From assembly GCA_030838025.1 (NCBI GenBank), contig JAUTXM010000089.1, positions 1-12,761 of the forward strand: a stretch of 12,761 nucleotides of DNA, read 5' to 3'. This stretch comes from Acidimicrobiaceae bacterium. GTDB lineage: Bacteria > Actinomycetota > Acidimicrobiia > Acidimicrobiales > Palsa-688. Shown piece after piece: positions 6,256-11,847 of this stretch (positions are counted from its first letter, which is position 1; every line of letters begins with the position of its first letter). The notes under the pieces are model-generated. The model made no database searches. It was not told the DNA's origin and saw only the letters and a program-made list of their open reading frames with translations. A program made the translations under genes and the position numbers.

Positions 6256-6345
6256 ACGCCCAGGCGGGCGCAGGTACGCCAGGCGCAGGTACGCCAGGCG
6301 CAGGTACGCCAGGCGTCGGTACGCCAGGCGTCGGTGCGGGTGTCC
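6256..6345. repeat. 15-bp tandem repeat array
   Basis: Three perfect copies of CAGGTACGCCAGGCG (6271, 6286, 6301) are followed by TCGGTACGCCAGGCG (6316) and a decayed copy TCGGTGCGGGTGTCC (6331). A related stretch, TACGCCCAGGCGGGCG, precedes them. Because 15 is a multiple of 3, the array reads as 5-residue repeats in several frames (AGTPG-like on the plus strand), which creates spurious open frames. It lies in the 219-bp gap (6193-6411) upstream of the SGNH hydrolase, which otherwise holds the two hairpins and nothing else I can name. Confidence 0.93.
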
Positions 6346-6411
6346 GGCGCGCCCACCGCTCGGGCGCAGGCGTGATCGCCCGGTCTCGCCCCGCTCGGCC
6401 GGTGTGCGACG

Positions 6412-7194
6412 ATGGCGGGGAATGGCAGACCAGCACGGGTGAGGAGGTTCGTCCGCCCCGCGGTGTGTGTCGTGCTCGCGATGATCGTGGTGCTGGTCGC
6501 GTCCGCGCTGCTGCTCGGGAGCGAAGCGTGGCTGGCGGCCCGAGGCCCCGTCCCCCCGGCCCCGCCGCCAGAGCCCGAAGACCTGGCGATCGGCGTCGGT
6601 CCGGCGGGCGGCCCCCCGGCGCCGGCCGTGGTGTGGTTGGGAGACTCGACCGCGGCGGGGATCGGGGCCTCGGAGCCTGGCCACACGCTGCCCCAAGAGG
6701 TCGCCCAACTGCTGGGGCGGCCGGTCCGGCTGACCGTTCTCGCCCACTCGGGGGCGCGAGTGGCCGATGTGGTCCGCCTGCAACTTCCGCGCCTGGCGGC
6801 GCTGCAGCCGACCGAGGTGTTCGTCAGTGTGGGGGCCAACGACGCCACGCATCTGACGTCGCGATCGCGCTTCCGCCGCGACTACGGCCGCCTGGTGGCC
6901 GGGCTACCCGCCTCGGTCGTCCGGGTCGTGCTCCTCGGCGTGCCGGACATGGGGGGAACGCCCCGCCTGGCCCAGCCGTTGCGGGCGGTGGCCGGGTGGC
7001 GGGGCCGGGCGCTGGCGACCGACATCCGCAACCTGGCCCGCCGCCGCCATGCCATCTACGTCGACATAGCCGGGGGGACCGGCGCGGCGTTCCGGCGTGC
7101 GCCGAAGCGGTACTTCTTCTCCGACCACTTCCACCCGAACGATGCCGGCTATCACCTGTGGGCGACGGTCGTGGCCGCCGCCGTCGGGGCGTAG
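6412..7194 (+). CDS. Membrane-anchored SGNH/GDSL-type hydrolase
   Basis: This 260-residue protein has a basic N-terminus, one membrane segment or uncleaved signal (about residues 14-37) and a Pro-rich linker (45-73), followed by an SGNH esterase domain outside the membrane. All four blocks are present: GDST with nucleophile S79, the block II glycine G114 in HSGAR, GAND with N143, and DHFHPND with D238 and H241. The substrate cannot be told; extracellular lipases, deacetylases and polysaccharide esterases all use this fold. The ATG at 6412 has no ribosome binding site and no clear -10 box, so the in-frame GTG at 6439 or ATG at 6481 are possible; all keep most or all of the membrane segment. 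Its stop lies 7 bp from the stop of the convergent VOC gene. Confidence 0.88.
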   Translation: MAGNGRPARVRRFVRPAVCVVLAMIVVLVASALLLGSEAWLAARGPVPPAPPPEPEDLAIGVGPAGGPPAPAVVWLGDSTAAGIGASEPGHTLPQEVAQLLGRPVRLTVLAHSGARVADVVRLQLPRLAALQPTEVFVSVGANDATHLTSRSRFRRDYGRLVAGLPASVVRVVLLGVPDMGGTPRLAQPLRAVAGWRGRALATDIRNLARRRHAIYVDIAGGTGAAFRRAPKRYFFSDHFHPNDAGYHLWATVVAAAVGA

Positions 7195-7201
7195 AGCGCC
7201 G

Positions 7202-7963
7202 TCAGTCGGGAACGGAGGCGGGGCTTCCGATGCCGAAGACCGCACCCTGAGGGTCGGCGACGACTGCCCCCCGGCCCCAACCCATGTCGTTCGGGGGGAC
7301 GAGGATGGAGCCGCCGAGCTCGGTGACCTGGGCCGCCGACTTGTCGGTGTCCTCCACCAGGAACATCGCCGACCAGGCCGGGAACTCACCCTCCGCCGCC
7401 TTGTGGGCCCCGCAGACCTGCTGGCCGTCGAGTGTCCAGATGGTGGCGGTCTCCCCGCTCATGGGGTCGACGCCCCATCCAAAGACGGCCTGGTAGAACT
7501 CGCCCGCCTTGGCCAGGTCGTTGGTGCCCAGGTCGTTCCAGGTGAAGGTGCCCGGCTGATTGACGACTTGGGCACCGATCATCTGGTTGGGCTGCCAGAT
7601 AGAGATGAACGAGCCGACCGGGTCCTGGATGACCGCCATCCGGCCCGCATCGAACACATCCATGGGACCGGCGACCACGGTTCCGCCCGCCGCCGTGGCC
7701 TTGGACGCGGTTTCGTCGGCATCGGCCACCGTGATGTACACCGACCAGAACGGGGGCATGTTGGGATTTTGCTGGGGCCCGACGCCGGCGGCGTGCTTGC
7801 CGTCGAGCGTAAAGAGCCCGTAGCCGCCCGCCTCGGGGCGGGGGTCCATTTCAGCGGTCCAGCCGAACACGGCACCGTAAAACGCCGCGGCTCCCGCCGG
7901 ATCGGGGGTGCCCAGGTCGACCCAGGAGGGGGTCCCCGGGGCATACGAGGTGCGCTCAGCCAT
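7202..7963 (-). CDS. Two-domain VOC protein of the Cfp30B (Rv0577) type
   Basis: The 253-residue protein is two fused vicinal-oxygen-chelate domains, about residues 10-124 and 137-247. Each has a beta-alpha-beta start (TPSWVDLGTPDPAGAAAFYGAVFGW; FTWNDLGTNDLAKAGEFYQAVFGW) and a DP-x-G ending (QDPVGSFISIW; ADPQGAVFGIG). By recall the order and spacing closely resemble mycobacterial Cfp30B/Rv0577, which has been linked to methylglyoxal handling. The glutamate that glyoxalase I enzymes carry in the last strand is replaced by Ser in the first half and Gly in the second, so classical glyoxalase I activity is doubtful. I chose the ATG at 7963 because GGAG lies 6 nt upstream and the N-terminus then aligns with Rv0577. 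Other in-frame starts are the ATG at 7969 and a TTG at 7975. An array of 13-bp repeats lies just upstream. Confidence 0.88.
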   Translation of the reverse strand: MAERTSYAPGTPSWVDLGTPDPAGAAAFYGAVFGWTAEMDPRPEAGGYGLFTLDGKHAAGVGPQQNPNMPPFWSVYITVADADETASKATAAGGTVVAGPMDVFDAGRMAVIQDPVGSFISIWQPNQMIGAQVVNQPGTFTWNDLGTNDLAKAGEFYQAVFGWGVDPMSGETATIWTLDGQQVCGAHKAAEGEFPAWSAMFLVEDTDKSAAQVTELGGSILVPPNDMGWGRGAVVADPQGAVFGIGSPASVPD

Positions 7964-7977
7964 CACCATCTCCAATC

Positions 7978-8071
7978 TGTGAGATCGAACTGCGAGGTCG
8001 AACCGTGAGATCGAAACCTGAGACCACTGCCTGTGATCAATACCCTGTGAGATCGAAACCTGAGATCAATA
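7978..8071. repeat. Degenerate 13-bp tandem repeat array, TGAGATC core
   Basis: Seven units are visible: TGTGAGATCGAAC (7978), TGCGAGGTCGAAC (7991), CGTGAGATCGAAA (8004), CCTGAGACCACTG (8017), CCTGTGATCAATA (8030), then 3 extra bases, TGTGAGATCGAAA (8046) and CCTGAGATCAATA (8059). GTGAGATCGAAACCTGAGA occurs exactly twice (8005 and 8047). The array is clearly less G+C-rich than its surroundings. It starts 14 bp upstream of the VOC start codon, between that gene and the DsbA-like gene, so it lies where a promoter, operator or 5' leader would be. The array and the hairpin beside it fill most of the 155-bp gap. Confidence 0.88.
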
Positions 8072-8091
8072 GGGTGCCCGCGTGACCCTAT
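8069..8091 (-). terminator. Hairpin after the DsbA-like gene, possible terminator
   Basis: ATAGGGT (8069-8075) and ACCCTAT (8085-8091) are perfect 7-bp arms with a 9-nt loop, 27 nt downstream of the stop of the DsbA-like gene. On the minus strand only TTGATCT follows, not a true U-run. The left arm overlaps the last 13-bp repeat unit, so it could instead belong to a control region of the VOC gene. Confidence 0.4.
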
Positions 8092-8118
8092 AGCCTCGCT
8101 CGCCCATTGTTGCCTCGC

Positions 8119-8742
8119 TCAGTCAAAGATCGGCGGGCGGTCCCGGGTGCGCTTGAGCTCGTAGAACCCGTCGGTCCCGGCGACCAGCAGGACGCCATCC
8201 CACAGCTTCACCGCCGCCTCGCCCCGGGGGATCGGGGTGACCACCGGGCCGAAGAACGCCACCCCGTTGACGCTGATCACCGGCGTCCCCACCTCGTAGC
8301 CCACCTGATCCATGCCGGAATGATGCGATGCCTTCACCGCTTCGTCGTACCCGCTGTCGTCCATGGCGTCGGCCAGTTCCAGGGGGAGGCCCACCTCGGT
8401 GAGCGCCGCCTCGATGGTCGCCCGCTCCCGGGGCAGCTTCTCGATGTGGAACCGGTTGCCGATCGCGGTGTACAGCGGACCCAACACGTCGTCGCCGTAC
8501 TTCTGGGCGGCGGCGATGCACACCCGCACCGGCCCCCAGGCGGTCGACAACATCTGGCGGTAGTCGTCGGGGATGTCCTTGTCCTCGTTTAGATAGGCGA
8601 GGCTCATGACATGCCACTTGGGCGCGATCGGGCGCTGGGTTTGCACCTCGAGCAACCAGCGCGAGGCGATCCAAGCCCAGGGACACAGCGGATCGAACCA
8701 GAAGTCGACGGTGTCAGTCGATGCGTCAGCGATGTCAGCCAT
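8119..8742 (-). CDS. DsbA-like oxidoreductase of the mycothiol-dependent Rv2466c family
   Basis: This 207-residue cytoplasmic DsbA-fold protein reads like Rv2466c of Mycobacterium tuberculosis along its whole length: FWFDPLCPWAW near the start, HVMSLAYLNE, YRQMLSTAWGPVRVCIAA, LGPLYTAIGNR, then KASHHSGMD, VGTPVISVNGVAFFGPV and a final FYELKRTRDRPP. Rv2466c is a mycothiol-dependent reductase that also activates nitro-prodrugs. The active site here is C20-P-W-A23, whereas Rv2466c has CPWC, so the resolving cysteine is missing and monothiol mycothiol chemistry is inferred. CPWA variants occur among actinobacterial relatives as I recall them. No signal peptide is present. The ATG at 8742 gives an N-terminus of family-like length, but no clear Shine-Dalgarno sequence precedes it. 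The gene is divergent from the acyl-CoA dehydrogenase across 71 bp. Confidence 0.9.
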   Translation of the reverse strand: MADIADASTDTVDFWFDPLCPWAWIASRWLLEVQTQRPIAPKWHVMSLAYLNEDKDIPDDYRQMLSTAWGPVRVCIAAAQKYGDDVLGPLYTAIGNRFHIEKLPRERATIEAALTEVGLPLELADAMDDSGYDEAVKASHHSGMDQVGYEVGTPVISVNGVAFFGPVVTPIPRGEAAVKLWDGVLLVAGTDGFYELKRTRDRPPIFD

Positions 8743-8782
8743 GTCTGCACCAACCCGGCGGGGGGCCCTGATCTTCCCGATC

Positions 8783-8806
8783 CCGATCGGTTACCTCGCC
8801 GTAACC
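8783..8806. promoter_or_regulatory. Operator-like palindromes in the divergent dsbA-like/acyl-CoA dehydrogenase region
   Basis: GGTTAC (8789-8794) and GTAACC (8801-8806) are perfect 6-bp arms around CTCGCC. The 8-bp palindrome CCGATCGG (8783-8790) overlaps the left arm. The right arm overlaps the putative -10 of the acyl-CoA dehydrogenase, so a bound repressor would block that promoter. TetR-family control of acyl-CoA dehydrogenases is common in actinobacteria, but no regulator gene lies in the window. Confidence 0.45.
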
Positions 8807-8807
8807 T
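8802..8807 (+). promoter_or_regulatory. Putative -10 hexamer of a leaderless acyl-CoA dehydrogenase transcript
   Basis: TAACCT fits TANNNT and ends 6 nt before the GTG at 8814. There is no Shine-Dalgarno sequence in between, so the mRNA probably begins at the GTG itself. The spacing is the same as for the arsC-like gene. Confidence 0.5.
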
Positions 8808-8813
8808 TGGTGC

Positions 8814-10631
8814 GTGCCCGACTACGCCCCGCCCTTTCGCGACATACGGTTCGTGCTCGAGCAGGTCGTCGACCTGCCCGGTCTCGCCCAGCTCGAGGCC
8901 TACAAGCACGCCGACCCCGACACCTGTTTCGGGATCATCGACGAGGCGGGCCGCTTCCTCGCCGAGGTGTTCGGTCCCCTGAACCGCATCGGCGACCAGG
9001 TCGGCAGCATCCTCGACCAAGCGGGCAACGTCGTGACGCCTCCTGGTTTTCGCCAGGCGTACCAGGCCTATGTGGAGGCCGGTTGGGGTGCCGTGCCCTT
9101 CGATCCGGCGTTTGGCGGCGGCGGCTTCCCCTGGGTCGTGGCGGTCGTGATCCAGGAGATCCTGACCTCGGCCAACATGGCCTTCTCCCTCTGCCCGCTG
9201 CTCAACCAGGGTGCCATCGACATGCTGACCCGCTTCGGGACGCCCCAGCAGCAGGCCACCTACCTGCAGAACATGGTTGCCGGCACCTGGACGGGGACCA
9301 TGAACCTCACCGAACCGGAGGCCGGCTCCGACGTCGGGGCGCTGCGCACCAAAGCGGTGCCGTCGGCCGGCCACGACGGCTCCTGGCGGATCACGGGCCA
9401 GAAGATCTTCATCACCTTCGGCGAGCACGACCTGGCCGACAACATCATCCACCTGGTGCTGGCCCGGGTCCCCGGCGCCCCGCCCGGCACCAAGGGCATC
9501 TCGTGTTTCATCGTGCCCAAATACCTGGTCAACGCCGACGGCTCCCTCGGCGAGCGCAACGACGTGCGCTGCGTCTCCATCGAGCACAAGCTCGGCATCC
9601 ACGCCAGCCCCACCTGCGTCATGTCCTACGGGGACAACGGCGGCGCTATCGGCTACCTAGTGGGCGAGGCCAACGCAGGCATGCGGTACATGTTCCACAT
9701 GATGAACGTGGCCCGGCTCTCGGTGGGCCTCGAGGGCCTCGCCATCGCCGAACGGGCCTACCAGGCGTCGCGCGTCTACGCCCAGCAGCGCCGCCAGGGC
9801 CGGGCCGTCGGGGCGGCGGCCACCGAGAGCTCTCCGATCGTCGAGCACCCCGACGTCCGGCGCATGCTGCTCACCATGAAGGCCCAGACCGAGGCCATGC
9901 GCTGCCTCCTCTACACCAACGCGGCCGCCATGGACCGGGCCCGCCACGGCGCCGACGCCGACGAGCGCCAGGCCAGCCAGGAACTGGTCGACCTGCTCAC
10001 GCCGGTCTGCAAGGGCTGGTGCACCGACGTCGGGGTGGCGGTGACCTCGTCGGCCATCCAGATCCACGGGGGCATGGGTTACGTCGAGGAAACCGGCGTG
10101 GCCCAGTTTTACCGCGACAGTCGCATCGCCCCCATATATGAAGGCACCAACGGTATCCAGGCCATCGACCTGGTGATGCGCAAGCTGCCGGTTCGAGGAG
10201 GAGGGGTGGTGAAAAGCCTCCTCGGCGACATGGAGGCCCTCGTGGGGGAGTTGGCCGGGGTGGGGCCGGAGTTGGAGTCGATCCACGTCGGGCTGGGCAA
10301 CGCAGTCGAGGTCTTGCGTGAGGCCAGTGGCTGGCTGCTCGGTCGGGTGGGCACCGCAGCGAATGACGCCCTGGCGGGAGCCACGCCGTACCTGGAAATG
10401 TTCGGACTGGTCGCCGGGGGCTGGCTGCTGGCCCGCTCCGCCGTGGCCGCGCAGCGCCAACTCGCCAGCGCCACGACGGGCGACGCCGAGTTCCTTTCCG
10501 CCAAGGTGGCGACCGCCCAGTTCTACTGCCAGCAACTCTTGCCCGAAACCGCCGGGCTCCTTCCCGCTGTCACCGCCGGAGCGGCACCGCTGTACGCCAT
10601 CGACCTAGAGTCGGCCGCCTTGGGCTACTAA
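8814..10631 (+). CDS. Acyl-CoA dehydrogenase, long DmdC/FadE type
   Basis: This 605-residue flavoenzyme oxidises an acyl-CoA to the 2,3-enoyl-CoA. The length and the opening MPDYAPPFRDIRFVLEQV fit the DmdC-like long family rather than the 380-residue type. An N-terminal helical part (to about 155) is followed by the FAD-contacting middle segment TGTMNLTEPEAGSDVGALRT (about 160-180) and QKIFITFGEHDL, and the C-terminal helical domain has IHGGMGYVEETGVAQFYRD. The likely catalytic base is E443 in IYEGTNGIQ. About 140 further residues form the extra C-terminal domain of this family. The substrate is not set by sequence; 3-methylthiopropionyl-CoA and longer fatty acyl-CoAs are both known for relatives. 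The GTG at 8814 aligns the family N-terminus. A CHRD protein gene follows 39 bp downstream. Confidence 0.95.
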   Translation: MPDYAPPFRDIRFVLEQVVDLPGLAQLEAYKHADPDTCFGIIDEAGRFLAEVFGPLNRIGDQVGSILDQAGNVVTPPGFRQAYQAYVEAGWGAVPFDPAFGGGGFPWVVAVVIQEILTSANMAFSLCPLLNQGAIDMLTRFGTPQQQATYLQNMVAGTWTGTMNLTEPEAGSDVGALRTKAVPSAGHDGSWRITGQKIFITFGEHDLADNIIHLVLARVPGAPPGTKGISCFIVPKYLVNADGSLGERNDVRCVSIEHKLGIHASPTCVMSYGDNGGAIGYLVGEANAGMRYMFHMMNVARLSVGLEGLAIAERAYQASRVYAQQRRQGRAVGAAATESSPIVEHPDVRRMLLTMKAQTEAMRCLLYTNAAAMDRARHGADADERQASQELVDLLTPVCKGWCTDVGVAVTSSAIQIHGGMGYVEETGVAQFYRDSRIAPIYEGTNGIQAIDLVMRKLPVRGGGVVKSLLGDMEALVGELAGVGPELESIHVGLGNAVEVLREASGWLLGRVGTAANDALAGATPYLEMFGLVAGGWLLARSAVAAQRQLASATTGDAEFLSAKVATAQFYCQQLLPETAGLLPAVTAGAAPLYAIDLESAALGY

Positions 10632-10660
10632 AGGGCTGCGGTGGAAACCTCCGTCCCGAA

Positions 10661-10665
10661 AGGAG
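10661..10665 (+). promoter_or_regulatory. Shine-Dalgarno sequence that selects the CHRD gene start
   Basis: AGGAG, within GAAAGGAGAG, lies 2 nt before an ATG at 10668 and 5 nt before the ATG at 10671. The spacing favours 10671. An in-frame GTG at 10641 would place this site inside the coding sequence and is unlikely. Confidence 0.7.
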
Positions 10666-10670
10666 AGATG

Positions 10671-11141
10671 ATGCGCCTACTTCGCCGCTTCCCCGTTCTC
10701 ATGGCGGTCCTCGCCGTATCCACGGTCGGCCTGGCCGGATCGGCCGCGTTTGTCCAGACGACCAACACCCGGCACGTGGCGACCCTGCATTCGACCATGA
10801 CCGGCGCCAACGAGGTACCGGGCCCCGGCGATCCCAACGCCTCCGGTTCCACCGTGATCGTCCTCAACGCCAACTCGGGAACCGTGTGCTATGTGATCCG
10901 GGTCTCGGGCATCTCCTCGCCGATCACCGCCGGTCACATCCACGTCGGCGATGCGACCGTGGCAGGACCGGTCGTCATTCCCTTCCCGCTCATCGGCGGT
11001 CCCAACACCTTCGCCGGGTGCACCACCGCCGACAAGACGCTGATCCAGAACATCATCGACAACCCGAGCGGCTACTACACCAACGTCCACAACGCCCCGT
11101 TCCCGAAGGGCGTCATGCGGGGACAACTCCAGCCCTTCTAG
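10671..11141 (+). CDS. Secreted CHRD-domain protein
   Basis: The 156-residue protein has a signal peptide (RLLRR, then a hydrophobic core to about residue 24, with likely cleavage near GSAAF) and one CHRD domain filling the mature part. Visible CHRD marks are MTGANEVPGPGDP (43-55), the strand STVIVLNANSGTVCYVIRVSG, GHIHVG (88-93), a GPVVIPF strand, and the ending NPSGYYTNVHNAPFPKGVMRGQL. C73 and C117 could form a disulphide outside the cell. CHRD domains were named from chordin; the role of stand-alone bacterial forms is not established, so no function is claimed. The start is chosen by its ribosome binding site. The gene lies 39 bp after the acyl-CoA dehydrogenase and may share its transcript. 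I see no strong terminator after it, only a 4-bp hairpin around the stop codon. Confidence 0.87.
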   Translation: MRLLRRFPVLMAVLAVSTVGLAGSAAFVQTTNTRHVATLHSTMTGANEVPGPGDPNASGSTVIVLNANSGTVCYVIRVSGISSPITAGHIHVGDATVAGPVVIPFPLIGGPNTFAGCTTADKTLIQNIIDNPSGYYTNVHNAPFPKGVMRGQLQPF

Positions 11142-11196
11142 GGATTTAGGGGGTCCTTAGCGCCCGCCGCCATCGCCATCCGGCATCCTGGAACTG

Positions 11197-11823
11197 GTGC
11201 GCCGCTCTATCGCCGCGGGGATCTGGCTAGCCCTGACCGTCACCGCCACCCTCATCGTCTGGGCGGCGGTTTCGGTCGTGGCGGCCGACGTCACGGACCG
11301 CCCGGCTCCGGTCGTGGCCCACCGGGACGTGGTCGTCGCCCTCCAGGCGGGATCGGGCGAGACGACCACGACCGACACGACCACCACCGCCGTGCCCCGT
11401 GCCGCACCAGCGGCCACGACCGTGGCGCCCCGGGTGGCCACGGCTACCACGACTCCCGAGCGGACCGTCGTGACCATCGCCCCGCCCGTCGGCCAGGCGA
11501 CGACCACGACCGCGCCGCGCGCCACGACGACGACCACGAAACCCCCGGTCCACCCGCCGACCACACCGCCGTTCGCGGGTGGTACCGCCACCTACTCGAC
11601 CGCGGGCGGCGTGGTGGCGGTGGGGTGCACCGGTCCCAGCAGCATCCGCCTCATCGCCGCCCTTCCTGCCGACGGCTACCAGGCGCTGGTGACACCCGGT
11701 GGCACCCTCTTCGTCCAGGTCAACTTCGTGAGCCCGGCGCGCACCGTCTCGGTCAGCGCGGTGTGCTTCTTCGGCCAGCCCTTCGAGTCCGAGAAGACCA
11801 CGACGCCCCCACCGGGCCGCTAG
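11197..11823 (+). CDS. Membrane-anchored Thr-rich protein with a small C-terminal domain
   Basis: This 208-residue protein of unknown function starts at a GTG (MRRSIAAG). A membrane segment at about residues 7-30 anchors it, followed by a short stalk. A long low-complexity linker rich in Thr, Pro and Ala (55-125, with TTTT runs) would extend through the cell wall. The C-terminal domain (about 128-195) looks like a beta fold with two cysteines, C144 (VGCTGPS) and C190 (AVCFFG), which could form a disulphide. The final TTTPPPGR is again linker-like. No catalytic motif is visible. No ribosome binding site precedes the GTG. It ends 24 bp from the end of the convergent sensor kinase. Ligand binding or surface sensing is only a guess from that context. 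Confidence 0.78.
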   Translation: MRRSIAAGIWLALTVTATLIVWAAVSVVAADVTDRPAPVVAHRDVVVALQAGSGETTTTDTTTTAVPRAAPAATTVAPRVATATTTPERTVVTIAPPVGQATTTTAPRATTTTTKPPVHPPTTPPFAGGTATYSTAGGVVAVGCTGPSSIRLIAALPADGYQALVTPGGTLFVQVNFVSPARTVSVSAVCFFGQPFESEKTTTPPPGR

Positions 11824-11847
11824 CGCCCGCGGTGCCTGCGGCCCCGA

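Noticed and set aside
6000..6848. Minus-strand frames across the thioredoxin-like gene, the repeats and the SGNH gene
   Set aside because: They are antisense to two supported genes; their repeats only mirror the 15-bp array, and the translation is Arg/Thr/Pro-biased without motifs.
6252..7250. 332-codon plus-strand frame starting in the 15-bp repeats with AGTPG-type repeats
   Set aside because: The repeat period of 15 keeps frames open by chance, and the rest is an out-of-frame reading of the SGNH hydrolase, which carries all its catalytic blocks in the other frame.
7978..8071. CRISPR array
   Set aside because: Units are 13 bp and contiguous with no spacers, and there are no cas genes; it is a simple tandem repeat.
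8606..10141. 511-codon plus-strand frame inside the acyl-CoA dehydrogenase
   Set aside because: It is Arg/Pro/His-rich and out of frame with a clear dehydrogenase; a composition artefact.
9657..10535. 292-codon minus-strand frame opposite the acyl-CoA dehydrogenase
   Set aside because: It is antisense to conserved catalytic sequence and shows no domain or start signal of its own.
11350..11545. ACGACCACGACC-like repeats read as a DNA-level repeat element
   Set aside because: They encode the Thr-rich linker of a membrane protein, which explains the low complexity.
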